Source: an uncultured Ignavibacteria bacterium
Lineage (GTDB): Bacteria; Bacteroidota; Ignavibacteria; Tepidaquicellales; Tepidaquicellaceae
Direction of reading: 5' to 3'
DNA: 10,180 nt
Assembly: GCA_937974175.1 (NCBI GenBank)
Contig: CALJIG010000121.1
Coordinates: 1-10,180 of the forward strand
Both the position numbers and the translations under genes were made by a program. This document shows, piece by piece, positions 1 through 7,274 of the stretch. The notes beneath the pieces are model-generated. The model worked only from the letters and a program-made list of their open reading frames with translations. It had not been told where the DNA came from and did no database searches. Each line of letters starts with the position of its first letter. Position 1 is the stretch's first letter.

Positions 1-31
1 TTCCGGCTTATGAAAACAAAAATCATATTAT

Positions 32-67
32 AAAAAAAGCCCCGGGAGAACCAAACCCCCGGGGCTT
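32..67 (-). terminator. Rho-independent terminator of the Asp-box propeller gene
   Basis: A perfect 10-bp inverted repeat (37-46 pairing with 58-67, core GCCCCGGG/CCCGGGGC) encloses an 11-nt loop. On the minus strand it is followed by a run of seven T (complement of A32-A38). It lies about 45 nt past the stop codon at 113, in the right orientation to end that transcript. The GC-rich stem in an AT-rich setting, followed directly by the U tract, is the classic intrinsic terminator layout. Confidence 0.92.
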
Positions 68-112
68 ATATATCAAATATGTAACTACTAATCTATTACA
101 ACAAAATATAAT

Positions 113-3100
113 TTACTTCGTTACAACCATTCTTTTTACTTCTGAAAAGCTGCTTGTTTCGAGTTTGTAAAAATAAACACCGCTGGCAAATTTTGAAGCA
201 TTGAATGTAATATCATAAACTCCCGGAGCTTTTATTTCATTAACTAATAATGTTAGTTCTTTACCAAGAATATCAAATATTTTTAAACTTATGAAATCCT
301 GTTTTGGTACGGAGAATGAAATTGTAGTTAAAGGATTAAAAGGATTAGGATAGTTTTGAGCTAAAGAAAACTTATCAGGTATGCCTATTATAACTTCATT
401 GGATAATTCATAGTATTTGAAGTTTCCATTGAAATCAATTTGCTTCAATCTGTAATTATATTTTCCCGATTGAAGATTTTTATCTTCAAATGAATAGTTA
501 TGGATATTGTTTGATGTTCCGTTACCGGTTACGTTTCCGATTTTATTCCAGTCACTGATGATTGTTTTTCTTTCAATATCAAAACTGGAATTATTTTGCT
601 CGGAGGCTGTTGACCAGTTAAGTTTTACTTTGTTTGAGTTTACAAGTGATGTAAAAGAAGAAAGCTCAACCGGTAATGCGTTTTGGTTTAATCCGAACTC
701 CACAGCTATAGGAGAAGAAAACATTGGTCCGCCGATATTATTTAGCCTGTATTGTATTCCGGCATCACCTGCTGCGTTTTGAATTCCAATATCACAGTAC
801 GGAGAGAACTCAGTAAAATAATTTAGTGACTCTGTATCGTTGTATTGGAACTTGATATTCCCCGAAGAATAAAATATTACCTGCATGGTAATATAATTTG
901 TTGAAACTCCGGGATTGATATATGGATAGGCATGATAATAAGTTACGACAAATTTATTGGCATCTCCACCGTAATAAACTTTTGAGGAAGGATAAGTTGC
1001 AGACGTAAAATCTAAATCTATCAATCCAGGTGATACCATATTCACAGGATTACTAACATTAGGAATACTGCTCAAAGTATAAATATATGGCGAAACTACA
1101 CTACCGAAATTCAGGAAGCCATTGGTGTAAATGTTTACTGAACTATACGACGAACCCATGTAAGTAAAATTAAAACCCATATTGACAGTAACGCTGCCAT
1201 CATCAGGGTCTGAAAATGAAGCCACAGTATGCCCTGCAGTCACAGGATTTATCCAGTTATATACAGGAGGATTAGAGGTACCGAATAGAACTGCTGAATT
1301 TGAAAAATAATATCCGCCATTACCCGTACCACCGCCGCCATAATTGTAATTTATAATTGAAAAGAATGATGTCAAAGTATCATTTACAGTTGACTGGTCA
1401 CCTGCTAACAGCGTTGCAACTTTCATAGTGTAATTTCCAACAGCAGGAGTAAAAGTCGAATCGAATGTTATAGTATAAGACGAACCGGAAGCTAAGGATA
1501 TACTTGATTTCGTACTGGAATAATTCGTAGGTCCGGTAATTACACATGAAACATTAAATGTCCCCTGTGTAACAAGTCCGTAATTTCTAACTATTGCTTT
1601 CGGAGCTAAAGTAGGTGTATTCGTTAAACTGGTTGTACCTGCAGGATAAGTATTTATATACGCACCCACATCATTATTTAAAGAAGCAGAACTTAAATCA
1701 AATTTAAAACATCCTCTGCCATGAGTTGCAGCTAATAGTAAGCTTAAAGAAGATTTATATTTTAAATCATATACCTGTACAGACGGCATACCGGTATTAA
1801 ATGAAACCCATGATGTGCCTTCATTAGTTGATTGATATACTCCGACATCTGTACCAACAAAAATCATTCGTGCTCCATTAGTTTTTAAAGCTATTGTATT
1901 TATTGCAATACTTGGGAGATTACCGGATATATTGGTCCAGTTTAATCCCCCATCAGTTGTTTTGCTGATTCTATTGGATGAAACGCCGCCAAAAACAGCA
2001 TAACAAACATTATCGTTAATGTTATCAACTATCAAATCGGAAACATAGTTGCCGGTTATATATGATGTCCAGTTTGCTCCATTATTAGTAGTTACAATTA
2101 TTTTTCCTCCGGATGTGCCTGCATAAATTTTTGAGGTTGATAGCGGGCTAATAGCAATTGCAGAAAGTGCACTGCCGAGAGTTGTAGTTGTAGCTATTTG
2201 TGTCCAGCCGGAGCTTTGTGTAGCAGTTCTTGCATTTGAAGTTTTCCATAGATCAGTTTCACCGTATACCATTGTATTGTTATCACCCGGAGCAAGCTCA
2301 TAAGGATTATAAAAAAGTCCTCCTTGTCCGGCTCCCGATGGAGAAATTTCAGAATATGAGAGACCGCTGTTTGTTGATCTTTGTACTGAGCCGTTAACAT
2401 ATTGCCCATATACATAATTTGCGTTTAACTTGTCTACAACTGTATAACCGCCATCACCCGTTGATCTCTGAATCCAGACTAAACCGGAGTTCGTAGATGT
2501 CTGCTTATTATTATCCTGACAGCCCCCATGAAGATTGAGCGCATTTGATGCATCGCAATCTACACTCTGATATTGCAGTGTTGAAATCTTTGCATTCAAA
2601 TCTGTCCAGGATGTTCCGTGATTAGTAGATTTATAAATTCCGCCATCTGATAAGCAATATAAAGTAGAGCCGTTATAAGCGAAGTAATGAATATCGGCAT
2701 GAGTAAAAATTGACGTATTGGATGTTGACCAGCCTGAAACTTTAGTCAGTGTAACTCCGCTGTTTGTAGATGTGTATACATCAAGTCCGCCGACAATAAC
2801 ATAGTTTGGATCACCTGGCTTTACAACTACTGCATTATCATACCAGCCCTGAGCACTGAGATAGTTTGTAGTTGTATTCTGAACAATCCAGTTTACTCCG
2901 CCGTTTGTAGTTTTGCAAAGCGCATTCAAACCGCCTGTTGAACTGTTTTCCATACTTGCATACAATACCTGAGGATTTACATCTGATATTGCCAGTTGAG
3001 TTCTTCCGGCATTTGCTCCGTTAAGCGCACCATAGAAAGACCAGTTTGTTCCGCTGTTAGTAGTTTTATAAACAGAACCGTTCATGGTAGAAGCATATAA

Positions 3101-3889
3101 ATTTGCAGTAACAGTAAAATCCATCACTAATGAAGTAACATTTACTGTGGAATTTACTTTGGTCCAGGTTGAACCGGCATTTGTACTTTTAAAAATTCCG
3201 GAACTGCCTGCAGCATAAACAAAATTCGAGTTGGAAGGGTTAACTATAATAGTTGAATAATGACTGCAAGTTGAGTAGGGAACAATTTTATTCCAGGTAA
3301 CGCCGGCATCAGTGGATTTGAACATACCATCTCCATATTGACAATCGCCCGAAAAATTTAATTCTCCCGTTCCGTAATATAAAACATTAGGATTATTTTT
3401 ATCTATTGCTATTGCTCCGCTTGCAATTGAGCTAAGTCCGTCGGTAAGAACAGTCCAGTTCGCACCTGCATCAGTAGTTTTCCAAACACCTCCCTGCGCA
3501 GCAGCTATGTAAAAAATACCGGGATTGGACGGATGAAATGCGATTGAGTTTGTTCTGCCTGAAATGTAATTGCTGCCTGTAAGATTATAAAACATTCCAA
3601 CCGGGTTAACGCTTACCCAGCTTGAACCGCTGGTTACACTACTTTGAATTTCTGAATCTTTAACTAGCTTACTCTTTTGAATAATTGCATTTGTATATGC
3701 ATCTTTGGGAAGAGTTTTTTCAGGACCGCCTGCCCGTCTTACTGAAATATATCTCTCTCTTTCAAAAATTGTTTCAGATGTTTCACCTTCTTCTTCGATT
3801 AATTTCTGAGCGTTTAAACTTGATGTAATAATCAGGAAGAAATTTAAAACTAAGAATAGATTTAAAAGACCTTTTGATTTGTTATTCAC
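113..3889 (-). CDS. T9SS-exported VPS10/sortilin-like Asp-box beta-propeller protein
   Basis: This 1258-residue protein is probably secreted or surface-displayed; its substrate is unknown. A signal peptide covers residues 1-27 (basic start, LFLVLNFFLIITSSLNA, cleavage before Q28). Residues about 91-733 form a beta-propeller with some 12 Asp-box-like motifs of the form (S/T)T(N/D)xGxxW, for example at 137-145, 191-199, 234-242, 420-428, 643-651 and 686-694. They include the LSDGGIYKST and GGCQDN signatures and the closing ATHGRG motif typical of bacterial sortilin/VPS10-like propellers. Next come a CARDB-like Ig fold (about 737-845), a nidogen-like beta-sandwich (about 860-1070, core YMGSSYSSVNIYTNGFLNFG), a fibronectin-III-like linker (1071-1170) and the type A sorting domain (1171-1258, QNYPNPFNP). 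The start codon is GTG: an in-frame TAA lies seven codons upstream, no internal Met lies nearby, and the signal peptide begins exactly here. No Shine-Dalgarno sequence is visible. Asp-box propellers occur in sialidases, GH74 xyloglucanases and non-enzymatic proteins; I see no catalytic set that would allow an enzyme call. Confidence 0.93.
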   Translation of the reverse strand: MNNKSKGLLNLFLVLNFFLIITSSLNAQKLIEEEGETSETIFERERYISVRRAGGPEKTLPKDAYTNAIIQKSKLVKDSEIQSSVTSGSSWVSVNPVGMFYNLTGSNYISGRTNSIAFHPSNPGIFYIAAAQGGVWKTTDAGANWTVLTDGLSSIASGAIAIDKNNPNVLYYGTGELNFSGDCQYGDGMFKSTDAGVTWNKIVPYSTCSHYSTIIVNPSNSNFVYAAGSSGIFKSTNAGSTWTKVNSTVNVTSLVMDFTVTANLYASTMNGSVYKTTNSGTNWSFYGALNGANAGRTQLAISDVNPQVLYASMENSSTGGLNALCKTTNGGVNWIVQNTTTNYLSAQGWYDNAVVVKPGDPNYVIVGGLDVYTSTNSGVTLTKVSGWSTSNTSIFTHADIHYFAYNGSTLYCLSDGGIYKSTNHGTSWTDLNAKISTLQYQSVDCDASNALNLHGGCQDNNKQTSTNSGLVWIQRSTGDGGYTVVDKLNANYVYGQYVNGSVQRSTNSGLSYSEISPSGAGQGGLFYNPYELAPGDNNTMVYGETDLWKTSNARTATQSSGWTQIATTTTLGSALSAIAISPLSTSKIYAGTSGGKIIVTTNNGANWTSYITGNYVSDLIVDNINDNVCYAVFGGVSSNRISKTTDGGLNWTNISGNLPSIAINTIALKTNGARMIFVGTDVGVYQSTNEGTSWVSFNTGMPSVQVYDLKYKSSLSLLLAATHGRGCFKFDLSSASLNNDVGAYINTYPAGTTSLTNTPTLAPKAIVRNYGLVTQGTFNVSCVITGPTNYSSTKSSISLASGSSYTITFDSTFTPAVGNYTMKVATLLAGDQSTVNDTLTSFFSIINYNYGGGGTGNGGYYFSNSAVLFGTSNPPVYNWINPVTAGHTVASFSDPDDGSVTVNMGFNFTYMGSSYSSVNIYTNGFLNFGSVVSPYIYTLSSIPNVSNPVNMVSPGLIDLDFTSATYPSSKVYYGGDANKFVVTYYHAYPYINPGVSTNYITMQVIFYSSGNIKFQYNDTESLNYFTEFSPYCDIGIQNAAGDAGIQYRLNNIGGPMFSSPIAVEFGLNQNALPVELSSFTSLVNSNKVKLNWSTASEQNNSSFDIERKTIISDWNKIGNVTGNGTSNNIHNYSFEDKNLQSGKYNYRLKQIDFNGNFKYYELSNEVIIGIPDKFSLAQNYPNPFNPLTTISFSVPKQDFISLKIFDILGKELTLLVNEIKAPGVYDITFNASKFASGVYFYKLETSSFSEVKRMVVTK

Positions 3890-3987
3890 TATTGTTTTAG
3901 GGGGGATTTACTTTCTTATCAACTAATTAAAAATAGCTAATTATAAAAATACTAACTATGAAAAAGTAAACCTACAGAGAAAGAAAC

Positions 3988-4024
3988 AAAAAAAGCCCTG
4001 TGAGAAGAAAAACTCACAGGGCTT
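3988..4024 (-). terminator. Rho-independent terminator of the thioester-domain gene
   Basis: A perfect 12-bp inverted repeat (3993-4004 with 4013-4024, AAGCCCTGTGAG/CTCACAGGGCTT) has an 8-nt A-rich loop. On the minus strand a T run follows it (complement of A3988-A3994). It starts about 30 nt after the stop codon at 4055. The roughly 100-nt AT-rich gap from here to the GTG at 3889 must then hold the promoter of the next gene, although no clear consensus box stands out there. That gap contains a C6 run on the minus strand (3900-3905), about 10 nt before the GTG. Confidence 0.93.
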
Positions 4025-4054
4025 AGGGTACAACTCATATAAACTAAATCTTAT

Positions 4055-6601
4055 TTATTTCGTTACAACCATTCTTCTTACTTCTGAGAAGCTGCTTGTT
4101 TCTAATTTATAGAAATAAACACCGCTTGAAAGATTTGAAGCATCGAATGTAATATCATAAATACCTGAAGCCTTAACATCGTTTACTAATATTGCAACTT
4201 CTTTACCAAGAACGTTGAAAACCTTAAGGCTTACAAAGTCTTGTTTTGGAATTGAGAAGCTGATAGTAGTAGCAGGGTTAAACGGATTCGGATAATTTTG
4301 TGATAATGCGTAATCTTTTACATTTCCTTCGTTACCTGTGATACCTACTGAGTTTGCAATGATACCGGTATTTCTGATTGAGTAATCAAAATTATTCATA
4401 CCTGTATTGTATTGCTTGCTAAGCTGGAAGTTAACAAGTGTAACGCTGCTAAGATCAACTGATTGTCCGTTAATCTTGAACTGTGTTAACTCAATTTCTT
4501 TTGTTGTGAATGCGCCTGTCATCGGAACGTTTACAAACGGATATACATATTGGCCGTTTACTTTAGCTTCAAGTATAACACTTAAAGTACCTGAACCCAT
4601 TACTTCGAATCTTAATTTTGAGAAGTTTCTTAAATCAACACCGTCATAAGCGCCGTCTAAGCTTCTTGAGATATAAACTTTATCACCAAGGTTTCCTCTC
4701 ATCTTTACGCCGCCCGGGAATAAGAATGAGTTGTTTGGTAATGATGGTGAAGATGCCTGGAAGAAGCTGAATTCGGAAATTGAACTTAACGGTCCGTTGT
4801 AATTACCATAGATACCGCCGCCTACGAATACTGCATCTTTAAATCCGTTAGCTTCTGCTAATGTTACTGATGCACTTGAAATATATCCGATAGGAACTAC
4901 AATCGAATTTTCACCGGGTACAAGATTTACATTTTGGTTCATTACCTGTTCAGGCATACCTTGCTGTGGTGTATATCTTATTGTAAGCTGTACTGTGCTG
5001 TTTATTCCGAAATTGTTCTTGATGTTTAATCTTATCTTTCCGTCATTTGTATACACAGAAGATTTGATTGTAATATCAGGTGATTTTAACTGAACTGCAG
5101 GATAAGTTACAGGCTTGAAGCTTGCAAACTTAGCTAATACAGATTTTGTTAATTCAACTGCTGCTTCCGGACTTGCTGCCCAGATCTGATAGTTGTAAAC
5201 ACCGATTGTACCTGCAGGAACGCTGTATTCCTGAATTGTCCATTTGTTATCAATTGTAAATCCGCTTGCTGATTCGTATGCGCTGAAAATAATTGTATAA
5301 TCATTGTAGTTCTTTGTAGGATTGAATAACTGTCCTAAATAGAACTGATGTCCGTCTATGTATTTTACTTCTAAGTTGTTCAATGTCATCTTTGCTAATC
5401 TGTCGCATGCAGGCTTTGAGTGGCTGTATACTTCAGGAGCATTTGTTGTCGTAGAGAATATCGCACCAAGTCTTGTTGAACCGTATTTATAATCTGCTGC
5501 ATAAGCAGATGTTGCATTGGAGATACCTAAAATATCAAAAGGAGTTGTTTCAACTCTTGTTGTATTGAAAGGTCCCTGTACCGGAGTTAATTGTGATAAT
5601 GTATAAGTCGGCGGAAATACGAAATCCTGATTTGCAATCAAAGGAGTCATTTCGCCGTTCTGTATCAATGTATGTCTCTTCAATAAGGCTTCTGCCATAT
5701 TGTAGTTTGTTTCAACACCGCCGTTATTACCGCTGCTTGTTGTATCGCAATGCAACGTAATCTTTTCTGTAACGCATCCTTGCACTAATTTACCATTACC
5801 CATTTGCTGAGTGGTAAGAGGTGCGCCTATGTTTATAAATCTTACTCCCGGAGGAAGCACTAAAGAACCAGTGATTGTTACAGTTGTATTTGCGCCGCCT
5901 TTTGTTACTATTATCGGCTGGGTGAATCCGCCCGCTCCTGTTGTTACTGTAGTAGGTGTTACTGTACCACCTGAAGAAACTGTTACAGTAAGTGTTTTAC
6001 CAACAACTCCATTACCTAATTCGTCAACAACTTTTGCTTTAATCGTATCTTTAATACTGCAATTGTTCAATAAGCTGATAGGAACTATTGTTAAAGGTTT
6101 GTACGGCTGGAAAGTACCTGCATTTGCAATAGCCGCGTCAACTATATCTTTAGCTCTATCTCTTATCTCTACGTTTGTTATAGTATTATAATCTAAATTA
6201 TCGGTAAAATACCAGATAGCTGCCTGGATAGCTGCTGCTTCTTTATTTGCCGTTGATAATGACCCTGCATAAGGATACGTTTTATACGGGAAATAATTGT
6301 GCAATATCCACGAAACTTCTGGACGGGCAAACCCGGAATCATTGAAATTTGATGACGGAACGCTCACACCATGGTGAAGGTCAATACAATATACTTTTGT
6401 TGTATTTCCATCTACAGTTGCATTTACTGCTCCAGCAAAACTTGAGTGCGGAAGTCCACTAAGCGGGTCTGTAAATGTAATATTTTGACCTTCCGCTAAA
6501 GATGTCAGCGCCATAACTGAACATCCATTATCTGAGTAACCTTTGTTGGCTAATGTGAATGTAAACATTAGTAACATTAGGCCGTAAATAAATTTTTTCA
6601 T
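4055..6601 (-). CDS. T9SS-exported protein with predicted thioester adhesin domain (TED)
   Basis: This 848-residue protein starts at an ATG followed by a signal peptide (MKKFIYGLMLLMFTFTLA; exact cleavage site unclear). Residues about 28-165 match the thioester-domain pattern (PF08341/TQXA family, named from memory): VYCIDLHHG with Cys72, then WILHNYFP, then AAAIQAAIWYFTDN with Gln126. In characterised TEDs, the Cys and the Gln of the TQxA motif form an internal thioester that bonds covalently to a surface target. Here the T of TQxA is I. Residues about 171-260 resemble a bacterial Ig-like (Big/invasin) domain (KAKVVDELGNGVVG, then TTGAGG). Residues about 296-610 are unrecognised. Residues about 610-745 look like a galactose-binding or CBM-type jelly roll (FSKLRFEVMGSGTLSVILEA). 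Residues 761-848 are the T9SS type A sorting domain (QNYPNPFNP, ending RRMVVTK). The fibronectin-III-like linker of the two neighbours is absent. There is no LPXTG motif, so the T9SS would take the export and anchoring role that sortase has in Gram-positive bacteria. Inferred role: surface adhesin. There is no visible Shine-Dalgarno, and the gene has its own terminator. Confidence 0.93.
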   Translation of the reverse strand: MKKFIYGLMLLMFTFTLANKGYSDNGCSVMALTSLAEGQNITFTDPLSGLPHSSFAGAVNATVDGNTTKVYCIDLHHGVSVPSSNFNDSGFARPEVSWILHNYFPYKTYPYAGSLSTANKEAAAIQAAIWYFTDNLDYNTITNVEIRDRAKDIVDAAIANAGTFQPYKPLTIVPISLLNNCSIKDTIKAKVVDELGNGVVGKTLTVTVSSGGTVTPTTVTTGAGGFTQPIIVTKGGANTTVTITGSLVLPPGVRFINIGAPLTTQQMGNGKLVQGCVTEKITLHCDTTSSGNNGGVETNYNMAEALLKRHTLIQNGEMTPLIANQDFVFPPTYTLSQLTPVQGPFNTTRVETTPFDILGISNATSAYAADYKYGSTRLGAIFSTTTNAPEVYSHSKPACDRLAKMTLNNLEVKYIDGHQFYLGQLFNPTKNYNDYTIIFSAYESASGFTIDNKWTIQEYSVPAGTIGVYNYQIWAASPEAAVELTKSVLAKFASFKPVTYPAVQLKSPDITIKSSVYTNDGKIRLNIKNNFGINSTVQLTIRYTPQQGMPEQVMNQNVNLVPGENSIVVPIGYISSASVTLAEANGFKDAVFVGGGIYGNYNGPLSSISEFSFFQASSPSLPNNSFLFPGGVKMRGNLGDKVYISRSLDGAYDGVDLRNFSKLRFEVMGSGTLSVILEAKVNGQYVYPFVNVPMTGAFTTKEIELTQFKINGQSVDLSSVTLVNFQLSKQYNTGMNNFDYSIRNTGIIANSVGITGNEGNVKDYALSQNYPNPFNPATTISFSIPKQDFVSLKVFNVLGKEVAILVNDVKASGIYDITFDASNLSSGVYFYKLETSSFSEVRRMVVTK

Positions 6602-6631
6602 ATCGGGATTATGGTTTTATAATATAAGATG

Positions 6632-6639
6632 CAAATACA
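6632..6639 (-). promoter_or_regulatory. Possible Bacteroidota-type -7 box
   Basis: On the minus strand this reads TGTATTTG, one mismatch from the TAnnTTTG -7 element of Bacteroidota primary sigma-factor promoters. It lies about 30 nt before the ATG at 6601, a reasonable distance. No convincing TTG-type -33 element is present about 20 nt further upstream, and the AT-rich background makes chance matches likely. It is offered as the best candidate only. Confidence 0.2.
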
Positions 6640-6772
6640 TTACCCGTGCCGTTTAAGAAAAAAATTTATCTTCTATATTTTACTATATGTTATGCAATTA
6701 ATTTAAAGCTACTTTAAACTCCCCTGCTAACTGCTTACATATATGAAGATAACCCGATTTTATGCAAATTAT

Positions 6773-6965
6773 AGTAGTAATGGTACTACTTATGAGATGT
6801 GTGATTTGGAATAGTGATGTTGCTCACTATGTTTTTTACTAGATTAGTTGCTGCGATTGGCTCTTATTTTATGCCGTTTTAAGACTTAATACAGATAAGC
6901 ACTTTTACTGAGTAATTCGTAGTAGTACAACTACTATTTTTTGAGGGAATATAGTAATCATACTA
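6773..6965. repeat. Three TAGTA/TACTA dyad repeats in the non-coding gap
   Basis: There are three inverted repeats built from the same word. 6773-6779 pairs with 6784-6790 (AGTAGTA, 4-nt gap, TACTACT). 6920-6926 pairs with 6930-6936 (TAGTAGT, ACA, ACTACTA), followed by T6937-T6942. 6952-6956 pairs with 6961-6965 (TAGTA, 4-nt gap, TACTA). The repeated word and near-constant 3-4 nt centre resemble operator half-sites for a dimeric regulator, or small AT-rich hairpins. Which protein, if any, binds there cannot be told from the sequence. Confidence 0.5.
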
Positions 6966-7086
6966 CTGAATTAGTTCGTTTTTTGTGCAAATTTGCCCTT
7001 TTGGCGAGATTTGCCCGAATTTGCTCTTTGGAACGGTTTCCTTAAACTCAATTTTCGGACCATTTTAGTTTTCCTCTTTTTAACAC

Positions 7087-7117
7087 AAAAACCCTGACTC
7101 CATTTCCGGAATCAGGG
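7087..7117 (-). terminator. Rho-independent terminator after the beta-solenoid gene and its palindromic repeat
   Basis: The stem is CCCTGA (7092-7097) with TCAGGG (7112-7117), continuing after one C/A mismatch with TCC (7099-7101) and GGA (7108-7110) around a 6-nt loop. On the minus strand it is followed by TTTTTGTGTT (complement of A7087-A7091 and onward). It lies about 158 nt beyond the stop codon at 7275, with the palindromic repeat in between, so the repeat would be transcribed as part of the 3' untranslated region. Confidence 0.8.
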
Positions 7118-7130
7118 CTTGTGTAAGCTT

Positions 7131-7263
7131 GTTCCCTCCCTCCCGCTAAAGCGGGACTTGATAAGCGGTAGCTTACTAAGGGGAAGGCTAGGGAGGGGTT
7201 AATGGCTAAAGTTTACCTTTGCCTTTTACCTCCCCCTATCCCCCTCCTTATAAAGGAGGGGGG
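7131..7263. repeat. GC-rich palindromic (REP/MITE-like) intergenic repeat
   Basis: This is a compound palindromic element, strikingly GC-rich against its surroundings. Left part: C-rich CCCTCCCTCCC (7134-7144), a hairpin TCCCGC/GCGGGA (7141-7146 with 7151-7156), a second small hairpin TAAGC/GCTTA (7162-7166 with 7171-7175), and a G-rich end GGGAAGGCTAGGGAGGGG (7181-7198). Right part: the C-rich CCTCCCCCTATCCCCC, then a 10-bp hairpin CCCCCTCCTT/AAGGAGGGGG (7240-7249 with 7253-7262) with a 3-nt loop. The G-rich segment at 7177-7200 is an imperfect inverted copy of 7229-7249. The last hairpin ends 11 nt from the stop codon at 7275, and no T run follows it, so it is not an ordinary terminator. 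It contains no ORF. Dispersed copy number cannot be judged from one window. Confidence 0.7.
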
Positions 7264-7274
7264 AGAATATTGTA

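Larger units (their letters stand above)
6602..7085. other. 484-nt non-coding gap upstream of the thioester-domain gene
   Basis: I find no credible gene on either strand; stop codons are frequent throughout. The end near 6601 is very AT-rich and should contain the promoter and leader of the minus-strand gene, since the gene upstream ends at its own terminator (7087-7117). The middle holds three short TAGTA/TACTA dyads (6773-6965). The stretch 6991-7026 has three copies of an ATTTGCC-like word (6991, 7009, 7019; the last reads ATTTGCTC). The distance from the terminator to the start codon is long for a simple promoter, so an extended leader or an unannotated small RNA is possible, but nothing in the sequence proves either. 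Confidence 0.6.

Noticed and set aside
2194..2415. Minus-strand 73-residue frame overlapping the propeller gene in another frame.
   Set aside because: It is embedded in the coding sequence of the Asp-box propeller, has no recognisable motif, and would break an otherwise intact protein only if the main frame were wrong, which the domain order excludes.
113..3889. Calling the propeller protein a sialidase or xyloglucanase.
   Set aside because: Asp boxes are structural and occur in many non-enzymatic proteins. I could not identify the catalytic residues of either enzyme family.
4055..6601. Lipoprotein reading of the thioester-domain protein using Cys27 (SDNGC).
   Set aside because: The residues before Cys27 are polar and do not form a lipobox, and the Cys is too far from the hydrophobic core of the signal peptide.
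6920..6942. Plus-strand intrinsic terminator (dyad followed by six T).
   Set aside because: The stem is only 7 bp and AT-rich, and no plus-strand gene lies upstream for it to terminate. It is treated as one of the repeated dyads.
7134..7263. Possible G-quadruplex from the G/C runs of the palindromic repeat.
   Set aside because: On each strand the G runs either number only three or are of uneven length and already paired in strong hairpins; the hairpin explanation is simpler.
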